From: Mycobacterium sp. UM_CSW
GTDB taxonomy: Bacteria; Actinomycetota; Actinomycetes; Mycobacteriales; Mycobacteriaceae
NCBI RefSeq assembly: GCF_000455205.1
Contig: NZ_AUWQ01000017.1
Location: forward strand, 62,001-126,000
DNA length: 64,000 nt
Direction of reading: 5' to 3'
A program made the position numbers and the translations under genes. Within the stretch, counting starts at the first letter, position 1. Each line of letters begins with the position of its first letter. Below are positions 1 through 8,353 of this stretch, piece by piece. The notes beneath the pieces were generated by a model that saw only the letters and a program-made list of their open reading frames with translations, was not told where the DNA came from and made no database searches.

Positions 1-50
1 GCGGTGCCGATGGGGGTGCGCAGGGCGGACACGATGACGGCTTCGGGCAC
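1..50 (-). CDS. Thiolase (acetyl-CoA C-acetyltransferase family), N-terminus only
   Basis: Only the first 16 codons lie in the window. They read MPEAVIVSALRTPIGT, the hallmark start of thiolases. Members condense or cleave acyl-CoAs at the last step of beta-oxidation. I chose GTG at 50 because GGAGA stands five bases upstream; an in-frame GTG at 92 is possible but has no good ribosome site. The gene runs off the left edge. Its control region carries the same palindrome as the acyl-CoA catabolism promoter near 6270, so it probably belongs to the same regulon (inference). Confidence 0.75.
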   Translation of the reverse strand, partial: MPEAVIVSALRTPIGT

Positions 51-105
51 GGGTTTCTCCAGTTCGGCGAGCGCAATGCGGACGGAAGCCACCCGCACAT
101 TTCAT

Positions 106-120
106 GAGAACCCTATTCTC
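106..120. promoter_or_regulatory. Palindromic operator copy 1 (GAGAA-N5-TTCTC)
   Basis: The 15-mer GAGAACCCTATTCTC is an inverted repeat lying between the phenolic acid decarboxylase stop and the thiolase start. Its right half TATTCTC is identical to the half-sites of the perfect palindrome at 6263-6277. It lies about 55 bp upstream of the thiolase GTG, where a repressor site would be expected. The regulator is not in the window. Confidence 0.5.
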
Positions 121-154
121 TCATTCTGAGAGTACGAGTTGCAACAATGCTCCG

Positions 155-767
<613 letters not shown>

Positions 768-802
768 CCGGACGGACGCATTGAACGTTGGGAGGCGACG
801 AA

Positions 803-1036
803 ATGACGATGTGGGACGGCGGAAGCGCTTGGGGTTGGTGCGACACATTCGCGCACCTGCCGTGGATGGCGACATTGTGGGCCGTCGCCCTCGCCGGTGT
901 CGCCCTTGCGATCGGCTTTGCGATCGGTCAGCGCAATGATCCGGCAGGCATCGGAGCTCAGCCCAAAGGCGCGGTGGCACCGCGCATTTCCCGAGACGAA
1001 ACGGACCACGACGAATTCTGGCGCCGGCTGATGTAG
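803..1036 (+). CDS. Small membrane protein behind a CsoR-type operator, SHOCT-like tail
   Basis: The product has 77 residues: a Trp/Gly-rich start, one transmembrane segment (about residues 23-45, TLWAVALAGVALAIGFAIG) and a charged tail ending DETDHDEFWRRLM. That tail resembles the short SHOCT motif often attached to small membrane proteins near copper genes, but it is degenerate. ATG at 803 is preferred over 788 because GGGAGG lies 8 bases upstream. The upstream palindrome suggests a metal-stress-induced membrane protein (inference). Family assignment is tentative. Confidence 0.6.
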   Translation: MTMWDGGSAWGWCDTFAHLPWMATLWAVALAGVALAIGFAIGQRNDPAGIGAQPKGAVAPRISRDETDHDEFWRRLM

Positions 1037-1121
1037 CTGCACGAAGCCAACGGGCCATGACTTGCCTACACTGCTGGTGAGATAGCGGCTCGACACCCGA
1101 TCCAGGGGGCTTTGGCTGAGC

Positions 1122-2012
1122 ATGACCGGTGACGCGACATTGCTTGAAGGGACGATCGCGGTCCCCGGCGGCAACGTGTGGTTCAAACGGGTCGGTGGTG
1201 GCACTGGTCACCCACTGCTCGTGGTCCACGGGGGCCCCGGGCTACCGCACCAATACTTGAGCTCGCTGCAACGGTTGGCCGACGAGCGAGAGGTGATCTT
1301 CTGGGACCAGCTCGGCTGCGGGAATTCCGACTGTCCGTCCGACCCGGGACTTTGGACGATGGAGCGTTCGGTTGCCGAGATGGACGCCGTGGTAAGGGGC
1401 TTGGGGCTGAGCCACTTCCATATCTTCGGCAACTCGTGGGGTGGAATGCTGGCGCAACAATTTGCGCTCGATGTGCCCTCGGGAGCCAGCAGCCTGACTA
1501 TCTCCAACAGCATCGCGTCGATACCCGAGTTCTCGAACATGGTGGCGCGCTTGAAATCCGAGCTGGACCCGGCAACCCAGTCGGCCATCGACCGTCATGA
1601 AGCGGCCGGCACCACCCATGCCGCCGAATACCAGGCCGCCATCCGCACCTGGAATGAAACCTATCTGTGCCGCGTGCGGCCCTGGCCCAGGGACCTCGAG
1701 GACGCGTTCCGGACCATGGGAACCCAGATCTTCGAGACGATGTTCGGCCCGAGCGACTTTCACATCGTCGGGACCATCCGGAGCTGGGATGTGTTCGACC
1801 GGCTACCCGAGATCTCGTTGCCGACCCTGGTCGTCGCGGGCAGGTACGACGAATGCGTGCCGGAACACGCATGGGAAATCCACCGGCGCATAACGGGTTC
1901 GCGGTTCGAGCTGTTCGAGTCCAGCGCTCACATGCCGTTCATCGAGGAGCCCGAGAAGTTCGACCGCGTGATGCGCGAATTCCTGCGGTCGATCGAAGCG
2001 CCGCGAGCCTAA
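1122..2012 (+). CDS. Alpha/beta hydrolase, proline iminopeptidase-like
   Basis: The 296-residue protein has the signatures of the proline iminopeptidase branch of alpha/beta hydrolases: the oxyanion motif HGGPG at 36-40, WDQLGCGNSD at 61-70, and the nucleophile elbow GNSWGG with Ser105. The acid DECVP and final His in SSAHMPF complete a catalytic triad near residues 248 and 275. The family cleaves N-terminal proline or hydrolyses small amides and esters; the substrate here is unknown. It is a single gene convergent with the beta-oxidation operon. Confidence 0.8.
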   Translation: MTGDATLLEGTIAVPGGNVWFKRVGGGTGHPLLVVHGGPGLPHQYLSSLQRLADEREVIFWDQLGCGNSDCPSDPGLWTMERSVAEMDAVVRGLGLSHFHIFGNSWGGMLAQQFALDVPSGASSLTISNSIASIPEFSNMVARLKSELDPATQSAIDRHEAAGTTHAAEYQAAIRTWNETYLCRVRPWPRDLEDAFRTMGTQIFETMFGPSDFHIVGTIRSWDVFDRLPEISLPTLVVAGRYDECVPEHAWEIHRRITGSRFELFESSAHMPFIEEPEKFDRVMREFLRSIEAPRA

Positions 2013-2050
2013 CCGCACTGCGAAAAAACCGGCCGAAATTCGCGGTGCGG
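2013..2050. terminator. Possible bidirectional terminator hairpin
   Basis: CCGCAC at 2013-2018 pairs with GTGCGG at 2045-2050 in the 59-bp gap between two convergent stop codons. The loop is long and contains an A-tract. The site is plausible but the hairpin is weak. Confidence 0.3.
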
Positions 2051-2071
2051 TTCGGCTCGCGGGCGTCGCGA

Positions 2072-2839
2072 TCAGTTCTTGCCGGCGTTCAGCTTGGCGA
2101 CGATGGACCGGAAGTCGTCGGTGGTGAACGACTGGTGCTCGGCCGAAAGCGCGTAGTCCAGGCTGGCCAGCACCGCGCGCTCCAAGTGAATGTTGAGCAC
2201 CCGCTTGGTGCTCTCGACCGCCTGCTGGGGCAATTCCAAAATCTTTTTTGCGCAGGCGATTGCCTCGGCGACGGGGTCGGCCGCCACGTGGTTGGCCAGT
2301 CCCAGCTCGACGGCGCGCTGCGCGCTGATGCGGGTTCCGGTCAGCGCGTACTCCTTGGCCAGCAGCAGGCTGATGTGCAGCGGCCAGGTCAGCGGACCGC
2401 CGTCGGCTGCCACCAGGCCCACCTGCACGTGCGGGTCGGCGAGGAAGGCGTTCTCGGCGATGTAGACGATGTCGCTCAGCGCGACAAGGCTGCAGCCCAG
2501 GCCGACGGCCGGCCCATTGACGGCGGCCACCACGGGAATTCGGCATCGCGCCATGCCGAGCACGATCTCGCGTCCGTCCCGGATGGTCTTGGCGCGCAGG
2601 GCGGCGTCCTGGGACAGCTCTTGGAGGTAGGCGAAATCTCCGCCGGCCGAAAACGCCTTGCCGCTGCCGGTCAGCACCGCCGCGCGCGCCCCGGGATCGT
2701 CGGTCAGCCGCTGCCACAGCCGCGCGAGGCCGACGTGCAGGTTGTCGTTGACCGCGTTGAGGTCGTCCGGGCGGTTCAGCGTGATGATCCGTAACGCCCC
2801 GTCGGCGCGGACGTCGATTTCGCTTGGCATGTCGTACAT
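2072..2839 (-). CDS. Enoyl-CoA hydratase/isomerase (crotonase) family
   Basis: A 255-residue crotonase-fold protein, last gene of a four-gene beta-oxidation operon. The oxyanion-hole segments are visible as GKAFSAGGDFAYL (about 60-72) and NGPAVGLGCSLVALSD (about 108-123). At the usual second catalytic Glu position the sequence reads GLVAADGG, so classical hydratase activity is uncertain; it could be an isomerase or hydrolase. Its ATG immediately follows the TGA of the upstream acyl-CoA dehydrogenase, so translation is coupled. It probably acts on the enoyl-CoA made by that dehydrogenase pair. Confidence 0.85.
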   Translation of the reverse strand: MYDMPSEIDVRADGALRIITLNRPDDLNAVNDNLHVGLARLWQRLTDDPGARAAVLTGSGKAFSAGGDFAYLQELSQDAALRAKTIRDGREIVLGMARCRIPVVAAVNGPAVGLGCSLVALSDIVYIAENAFLADPHVQVGLVAADGGPLTWPLHISLLLAKEYALTGTRISAQRAVELGLANHVAADPVAEAIACAKKILELPQQAVESTKRVLNIHLERAVLASLDYALSAEHQSFTTDDFRSIVAKLNAGKN

Positions 2840-3937
2840 TCAGACTCCCAATCCCAGGATCCGCGAGGCGATGATGTTCTTCTGTATCTGTGACGTTCCG
2901 CCCATCACGCTCTGCGCGCGACTGTACAGATAGGCGCTGAGCAGGTCCGGATCGCGGGTCCCGGCGACCGCCAGCGCGGCGTGCCCCACCGATTGCTCGA
3001 CCCAGGTCATCAGCAGCTTGTCGAGCGATCCCTCCGGGCCGTGCGAGACGCCGTCCAGCTGCTCGGACAGGCGCCGCCGGACGTGATGGGTCAGCATTTC
3101 CGACTCGACCGCCGCCCACGCGAGCTCTTCGGGAACCGGTCGTTGATCGTTCGAGTTGCGCGCGAACAGGTTTCGGACCAGCTTGCCGTATCGGGCCGCG
3201 TAGCCGAGCGTCGAGGGCTCACGCTCGTGCCCGACGACGGTCATGGCAACGGCCCAGCCCTCGCCGGGGGCGCCGACCATCCGGTCCGCGGGCACCGTGG
3301 CGCCGTCGAAGAACACCTGGCCGAATTCGTTGGTGACGCCGTTCATCATCCGCAGCGGACGCTGTTGCACGCCAGGCTGTTTCATATTGAGCACGAAAGC
3401 CGATAGACCGCGGTGGCGTTTGGCATCGGGATCCGTGCGGGCCAACAGCAGACACCAGTCCGCGACATCGGAGTAGCTGGTCCAAATCTTGTGCCCGTGC
3501 ACCACATAGGTGTCGCCCTCGAGGGTGGCGGTAGTAGTCAGCGACGCCAGATCCGAACCGGCGCCGGGCTCGCTGAAGCCCTGGCACCAGCGCTCGGTGC
3601 CGTTGATGATGCCGGGCAGGAAGCGCTTCCGCAGCTCGTCACTGCCGTGCCGCCCGATGCCGAAAACCAGATAGCCCACGCTGGGACGGGGCGGAGCGCC
3701 GGCGCGCACCAGCTCCTCGTCGACGATGACGTCGTACACGGGCGCCAGATCCTGGCCGCCGTAGTCGCGGGGCCAGGACAGCCCGAAAAAGCCGTTGTCG
3801 TAGAGGGCCCGGTGCCAGTCGGCCATGCGTTCCCAGTACTCATCCCCGGAGCCGGAATACTCCTTGGCGTGCAACGCAAGCCACGACCGCAGGCGCTCCC
3901 GGAAGGCGGCCTCGTCGGGAGAATCACGAAAGTCCAA
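2840..3937 (-). CDS. Acyl-CoA dehydrogenase, subunit A of a probable heteromeric pair
   Basis: A 365-residue flavoprotein of the acyl-CoA dehydrogenase family, which introduces the alpha,beta double bond into acyl-CoA thioesters. FAD/substrate segments seen are WCQGFSEPGAGSDLASL (about 117-133), KIWTSYSD (about 148-155) and a C-terminal GGTSQIQKNIIASRILG. TTG at 3937 is the start, with GGAGA upstream, and it overlaps the end of the next dehydrogenase gene by 14 bp. Paired, overlapping dehydrogenase genes of unequal size are typical of the alpha2beta2 enzymes of mycobacterial sterol side-chain catabolism (such as FadE28-FadE29). The substrate here is unknown. Confidence 0.88.
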   Translation of the reverse strand: MDFRDSPDEAAFRERLRSWLALHAKEYSGSGDEYWERMADWHRALYDNGFFGLSWPRDYGGQDLAPVYDVIVDEELVRAGAPPRPSVGYLVFGIGRHGSDELRKRFLPGIINGTERWCQGFSEPGAGSDLASLTTTATLEGDTYVVHGHKIWTSYSDVADWCLLLARTDPDAKRHRGLSAFVLNMKQPGVQQRPLRMMNGVTNEFGQVFFDGATVPADRMVGAPGEGWAVAMTVVGHEREPSTLGYAARYGKLVRNLFARNSNDQRPVPEELAWAAVESEMLTHHVRRRLSEQLDGVSHGPEGSLDKLLMTWVEQSVGHAALAVAGTRDPDLLSAYLYSRAQSVMGGTSQIQKNIIASRILGLGV

Positions 3938-4829
3938 AGTCGATCTCCTTACACGTGACGGGCCACAGTTCGGTCGATGTCAGCGCGCGGCGCAGGTAGA
4001 CGTGGGCGATGCATTCCCAGGTGTTGCCGATGCCGCCGTGCACCTGAACCGCCGTCTCGCAGACGGTGCGCGTCGCACGCGCGCAGTAGACCTTGGCGAT
4101 CTGGGCGGCTCTGATCGCCTCGGGCGGCGGGAGCTCGTCCACCGCCCATGCGGCGTGGCGCAGCACGCTCACCGAACCTTCGATCAGCGCCAGGCTTTCG
4201 GCCAACAAGTGTGCGATCGCCTGATAGGAGCCAATCGCCTTGCCGTACTGTTCGCGAATTTTCGCGTAGTCGCAGGCGACCGCGTGCGCGCCGCGCGCGA
4301 TGCCGACCAGGTCCGCGGTCGTGGTGACCAGCGCCAGCGCCAGCCACCGCCCGGCCACGTCGGACGACACCTCGCCCAGAGTTATCGGCGACCCCACCGC
4401 GTCGGCCTCGGCGCGGGTCAGGTCGGCGCCGGCGCGACCGGCGGCCACGTCGGTGGCCAGGACCGTGGTGCCGGAGAGCGACAGGGCCCGCCGGGCGCCG
4501 CGGGCGTCGATCACCCGGCCGTCCACCGCTACGGTCGAATCCCCAGTTTCGGCACCGACGTGGCGCGCCAGATCGTCGGCCAGTACCGGCCCCAGGAATG
4601 GTGCGTCGACCAATCGGCGCCCGAATTCCTCTGCGACGACGGCCACTTCGACACCAGAGGCACCGTCGGAGCGCAGCGACCTCCACCCGGTCGTTTCGAT
4701 CTGCTTGTCCAGCCGCGCGATTCGGCTCGGGTCGTCGAGATCCTGAACGGCTCCGGGTCCGAGATCGTCGGCCAGCTTGGCGGCGGCGTCGCGAAGCTGC
4801 TGCTGTTCAGCCGTCAGACGTACATCCAT
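3924..4829 (-). CDS. Acyl-CoA dehydrogenase, subunit B of a probable heteromeric pair
   Basis: The 301-residue protein is shorter than a standalone acyl-CoA dehydrogenase (about 380). It keeps REQYGKAIGSYQAIAH (about 213-228) and the C-terminal QVHGGIGNTWECIAHVYLRR, the region that supplies the FAD contact and the catalytic acid in the small partner of alpha2beta2 enzymes. The N-terminal half is divergent. It overlaps the ligase gene upstream by 23 bp and its partner downstream by 14 bp, which supports a co-translated complex. That it works only with its partner is inference. Confidence 0.85.
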   Translation of the reverse strand: MDVRLTAEQQQLRDAAAKLADDLGPGAVQDLDDPSRIARLDKQIETTGWRSLRSDGASGVEVAVVAEEFGRRLVDAPFLGPVLADDLARHVGAETGDSTVAVDGRVIDARGARRALSLSGTTVLATDVAAGRAGADLTRAEADAVGSPITLGEVSSDVAGRWLALALVTTTADLVGIARGAHAVACDYAKIREQYGKAIGSYQAIAHLLAESLALIEGSVSVLRHAAWAVDELPPPEAIRAAQIAKVYCARATRTVCETAVQVHGGIGNTWECIAHVYLRRALTSTELWPVTCKEIDFGLS

Positions 4830-6210
4830 AAGACTCCTTCAGCACTCGGCGCAGCACCTTGCCCGAGGGCAGCCGCGGAATGTCGTCCACGAACACGATG
4901 CGGCTCAGGTGTTTGTAGGACGCTAGCTTCTCGTCCACCCGGGCGGTGAGGTCGGACGGGTCGACGGGCGCGCACGGCGCGACGGCGGCGACGATCGCCT
5001 CACCGTTGATGCCGTCGGGAACGCCGAACACCGCGCAATCCTTGACGGCCGGGTGGCCGTGTAGCACCGTCTCGATCTCGGCGGGCGCGACCTGGAACCC
5101 GCGAACTTTGATCATCTCCTTGAGGCGGTCGGTGATCCGCAGCCAACCGGCGCCGTCGAGCCAGCCGACGTCCCCGGTGCGATACCAGCCGTCGCGGATC
5201 GCCTCGGCGGTCGCCTCGGCGGGCAGATAGCCGGCCATCAACGACAGCGATCGCGCCTGGATCTCGCCGACCTCTCCCCGGCCGACGGGCCGGCCGGTCT
5301 CCAACGAGACCACGCGCACGTCCACCCCCGGCACCGGACGGCCAACCGAGTCAAGTCTCGCCCCCTGCAGCGGATTACACGCAATGACGGGCAATTCCGT
5401 GGTGCCGTAGGCGGGCACCCAACCGATGCCGGTCCGCCGGGTCACCGTCTCGGCGACGCTGGGGCTGACGGGCGTTGCCCCCCACATGATGAAGCGAAGC
5501 GAGGACAGGTCGTAGGTTTCGAGCCCGGGGTGCGAGGCGATCGCCAACGCGATGGGCGCCACCGCCATTTCGACCGTGATGCGGTCTTCCTCGATCGTCT
5601 GCAGCATCCGGTCGATGTCGAATCGCGGATGCAGCCGCAGCCGGGCGCCGGTCCGCAGCGCGGTGAGGATGTTGAGCAGGCCGAGGATGTGGGACGGCGG
5701 CGTGGCGACCTGAATCCGGTCGCGTCCCGTCAGCTGCAGCGCCGCGCGCCAGTGCCCCACCGCCTCCTGTAACGCCGCGTGCGTGTGGCGCACGGCCTTC
5801 GGCAGACCGGTGGTGCCGGAACTGAACGCCAGCACCGCGTCGGCGCGCGGCAATGGCGACCCAGCTATCGGCTCCCCGGGGGTGATCGGTTCGTCCAGGT
5901 GCAACATCGGCATCAGGCCGCCCAGCACCGGATGGTCCCCGACGGCGTGGGCGGGGCCGGTGATCGCCAGCGCATGGTCCACCTCGTCGCGCTTCCATGC
6001 GGAGCTGATCAGGACCGCGGTCGCGCCCAGCCGCCAGATCGCGAGCAGGGCGGCCACAAACTCGGGCCGGTTCGACGCCATGACCGCCACGCGCTGACCT
6101 GCGACGACACCCCGTTTCGTCAAGGTCGTAGCCAGCCCGTCGGCCAACGCGTCGAGTTGCGGCGGGCTCAACCGCCGTTCCTCGAACACGAGCGCTGCCG
6201 GCTCGGTCAC
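4807..6210 (-). CDS. Acyl-CoA ligase (AMP-binding, ANL superfamily)
   Basis: A 467-residue enzyme that activates a carboxylic acid to its CoA thioester via an acyl-adenylate, the entry step of the operon. Motifs are the P-loop LAFSSGTTGLPKAVRHTH (about 128-145), AYGTTE near 270, YRTGDVGWLDGAGWLRITDR with the hinge Asp near 360, KVRGFQVAPAEIE, and the C-terminal catalytic Lys in LPSGKVLRR. Start is GTG at 6210 with GGAAGGA upstream. It heads the operon 6210 to 2072 and is divergent from the ferredoxin operon across a palindromic operator. Confidence 0.9.
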   Translation of the reverse strand: MTEPAALVFEERRLSPPQLDALADGLATTLTKRGVVAGQRVAVMASNRPEFVAALLAIWRLGATAVLISSAWKRDEVDHALAITGPAHAVGDHPVLGGLMPMLHLDEPITPGEPIAGSPLPRADAVLAFSSGTTGLPKAVRHTHAALQEAVGHWRAALQLTGRDRIQVATPPSHILGLLNILTALRTGARLRLHPRFDIDRMLQTIEEDRITVEMAVAPIALAIASHPGLETYDLSSLRFIMWGATPVSPSVAETVTRRTGIGWVPAYGTTELPVIACNPLQGARLDSVGRPVPGVDVRVVSLETGRPVGRGEVGEIQARSLSLMAGYLPAEATAEAIRDGWYRTGDVGWLDGAGWLRITDRLKEMIKVRGFQVAPAEIETVLHGHPAVKDCAVFGVPDGINGEAIVAAVAPCAPVDPSDLTARVDEKLASYKHLSRIVFVDDIPRLPSGKVLRRVLKESYGCTSDG

Positions 6211-6262
6211 GTCCCGTTCCTTCCAGCAGTCCGAACGCCTTGAGAAGACCCTATCGCTCTGT

Positions 6263-6283
6263 GAGAATAGTATTCTCTATACT
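6263..6283. promoter_or_regulatory. Palindromic operator copy 2 with adjoining -10 box
   Basis: GAGAATAGTATTCTC at 6263-6277 is a palindrome with 7-bp perfect arms around a single central G. It abuts a -10-like TATACT at 6278-6283 serving the rightward ferredoxin operon and lies 53 bp upstream of the leftward ligase start. A dimeric repressor bound here could control both divergent operons. The half-site recurs at 106-120 before the thiolase. Confidence 0.65.
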
Positions 6284-6310
6284 GAAGAATGCAAATATAG
6301 AGGGGCGGTC

Positions 6311-6655
6311 ATGGCGACGGTCACCACGATCATCGAGGAGACTCCACGGGTGACAGATCCCGCATCCGATACCGGCGCCAAGGTCGGCACGGTGACCATT
6401 CACCTCGACCGCAAGAAGGCGACCGTCCCGCTGGTCCCCGGCGAGACGCTGCTGGAAAGCGCCCGGCGAGCCGGCCTGGAACCGCCGTTCAGTTGCGAGG
6501 CGGGCAATTGCGGCACCTGCATGGCCAGGCTCGAGGAGGGCCACGCGACCATGCGGGTCAACGACGCTCTCGACGACGACGAAGTGGCCGAGGGCTACAT
6601 TCTGACCTGCCAGGGCGTACCCGACACGGATTCCGTCACGGTGCGCTACGAGTAG
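6311..6655 (+). CDS. Plant-type 2Fe-2S ferredoxin
   Basis: The 114-residue protein has the [2Fe-2S] motif CEAGNCGTC with Cys62, Cys67, Cys70 and a fourth ligand Cys100 in YILTCQG. The domain resembles the C-terminal ferredoxin module of ring-hydroxylating oxygenase reductases but stands alone with a 25-residue N-terminal extension. It probably shuttles electrons to an oxygenase or desaturating enzyme not present nearby. It is the first gene of a three-gene operon, 19 bp from the next start, and is preceded by the operator at 6263-6277. Confidence 0.9.
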   Translation: MATVTTIIEETPRVTDPASDTGAKVGTVTIHLDRKKATVPLVPGETLLESARRAGLEPPFSCEAGNCGTCMARLEEGHATMRVNDALDDDEVAEGYILTCQGVPDTDSVTVRYE

Positions 6656-6674
6656 CCACAGAGAGGCGGCGGCA

Positions 6675-6989
6675 ATGGCCAAGGGAATCATGTACGTCGA
6701 AAGCCGGCCGAGCTCGCCAGACCGCGAGCAGGAGTACAACACCTGGTACGACGAAGTGCATCTGCCCGAACTCCTGACGCTCGACGGTATCGTCTCGGCA
6801 CGCCGGTTTCGTCCGGTCGACGGGAACGGCCCATACGTCGCGATCTATGAAATCGAAGGCGACGATCTTCAAGCCGTGTTGGACAACATGATCGCCAACG
6901 CCGGCCAGCTGCACATGTCCGATGCCCTGCATTTGGATCCCGCGCCCGTGCCACGACTGCTGGAGACGACCGCCGAATGCAACGGCTAG
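6675..6989 (+). CDS. DUF4286 / dimeric alpha-beta barrel protein
   Basis: A 104-residue protein with the YNTWYDEVHLPELL signature (about 21-34) of the DUF4286/EthD-like ferredoxin-fold group. Such small barrels often act as cyclases, monooxygenases or accessory proteins in aromatic and steroid breakdown. ATG at 6675 follows GAGAGGCGG. It sits between the ferredoxin and an amidohydrolase, 13 bp before the latter, suggesting a shared catabolic pathway. The exact reaction is unknown. Confidence 0.7.
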   Translation: MAKGIMYVESRPSSPDREQEYNTWYDEVHLPELLTLDGIVSARRFRPVDGNGPYVAIYEIEGDDLQAVLDNMIANAGQLHMSDALHLDPAPVPRLLETTAECNG

Positions 6990-7002
6990 AAGGACCGATC
7001 CC

Positions 7003-8265
7003 GTGAAGGTCGACGACCTGACCCTGGTGAGCATCGACGACCACGTCGTCGAGCCGCCGGACATGTTTTTGCGCCATGTGCCCGCCAAATACAAGGACGA
7101 GGCCCCGATCGTCATGGTCGACGACAAGGGCGTCGACCAGTGGATGTACCAGGGCAGGCCGCAGGGCGTGAGCGGGCTGAACGCCGTGGTGTCGTGGCCG
7201 GCCGACGAATGGGGCCGCGACCCGGCCGGTTTCGCCGAAATGCGACCGGGCGTCTACGACGTCCATGAACGGGTTCGGGACATGAACCGCAACGGCATCC
7301 TCGCGTCAATGTGTTTCCCCACCTTCACCGGCTTCTCCGCGCGTCACCTCAACATGACGCGCGAAGACGTCACCCTGGTGATGGTGTCGGCCTACAACGA
7401 CTGGCACATCGACGAGTGGGCCGGCTCCTACCCCGACCGGTTCATCCCGATCGCAATCCTGCCGACCTGGACCCCCGACGGCATGTGCGCCGAGATCCGC
7501 CGCGTCGCCGCCAAGGGCTGCCGGGCCGTCACGATGCCGGAACTGCCGCACCTGGAAGGGCTTCCGAGCTACCACGACGACAACTACTGGGGGCCCGTCT
7601 TCCGGACGCTGTCCGAAGAAAACGTGGTGATGTGCCTGCACATCGGCACCGGGTTCGGCGCGATCAGCATGGCCCCCGACGCGCCGATCGACAACATGAT
7701 CATCCTGGCCACCCAGGTATCGGCAATGTGCGCGCAGGATCTGTTGTGGGGTCCCGCGATGCGCAACTACCCCGAGCTGAAGTTCGCGTTCTCCGAAGGT
7801 GGCATCGGTTGGATTCCCTTCTATTTGGACCGCAGCGACCGCCACTACACCAACCAGAAGTGGCTGCGCCGCGACTTCGGCGACAAGCTGCCCAGTGACG
7901 TGTTCCGCGAACACTCGCTGGCCTGCAACGTCACCGATAAGACGTCACTGAAACTGCGCCACGAGATCGGCATCGACATCATCGCGTGGGAGTGTGACTA
8001 CCCGCACTCGGACTGCTTTTGGCCCGACGCGCCCGAGCAGGTGCTGGCCGAGCTGAACGCCGCCGGCGCCGACGACTCCGACATCGACAAGATCACCTGG
8101 GGCAACGCCTGCCGGTTCTTCACCTGGGATCCGTTCGCCCGAACCCCCCGCGATCAGGCGACGGTTAAAGCTTTGCGCGCCAAGGCTTCCGACGTCGATG
8201 TGTCCATCCGGTCGCGTGCCGAGTGGGCGCGGCTTTATGCGGAGAAGCAACTCACGTCGCGGTAG
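7003..8265 (+). CDS. Amidohydrolase-2 family metal-dependent hydrolase/decarboxylase
   Basis: The 420-residue TIM-barrel enzyme starts at GTG 7003, with AAGGA eight bases upstream. It has the N-terminal metal motif SIDDHVVEPPDMF, a central MCLHIGTGFG and a C-terminal AWECDYPHSDCFWPDAPE that supplies the catalytic Asp. This architecture matches ACMSD-like (amidohydrolase-2) hydrolases and decarboxylases, many of which act in mycobacterial catabolism of cyclic compounds. It is the last gene of the operator-controlled operon and is followed by strong hairpins. The substrate cannot be deduced. Confidence 0.85.
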   Translation: MKVDDLTLVSIDDHVVEPPDMFLRHVPAKYKDEAPIVMVDDKGVDQWMYQGRPQGVSGLNAVVSWPADEWGRDPAGFAEMRPGVYDVHERVRDMNRNGILASMCFPTFTGFSARHLNMTREDVTLVMVSAYNDWHIDEWAGSYPDRFIPIAILPTWTPDGMCAEIRRVAAKGCRAVTMPELPHLEGLPSYHDDNYWGPVFRTLSEENVVMCLHIGTGFGAISMAPDAPIDNMIILATQVSAMCAQDLLWGPAMRNYPELKFAFSEGGIGWIPFYLDRSDRHYTNQKWLRRDFGDKLPSDVFREHSLACNVTDKTSLKLRHEIGIDIIAWECDYPHSDCFWPDAPEQVLAELNAAGADDSDIDKITWGNACRFFTWDPFARTPRDQATVKALRAKASDVDVSIRSRAEWARLYAEKQLTSR

Positions 8266-8276
8266 CCGACCGCCAA

Positions 8277-8330
8277 TGTGCGGCTGGCCGCACACTCGAA
8301 CCTGAACGTGCGGCCAGCCGCACGTTCAGG
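8277..8330. terminator. Twin hairpins, bidirectional terminator
   Basis: Two hairpins lie between convergent genes. The first is TGTGCGGC-TG-GCCGCACA at 8277-8294. The second has 13-bp perfect arms, CCTGAACGTGCGG at 8301-8313 and CCGCACGTTCAGG at 8318-8330, around a CCAG loop. The cores of the two hairpins are reverse complements of each other, so they can also pair as one larger stem. Confidence 0.7.
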
Positions 8331-8353
8331 TAGCTACTCGGTAGCTTCGAGGG

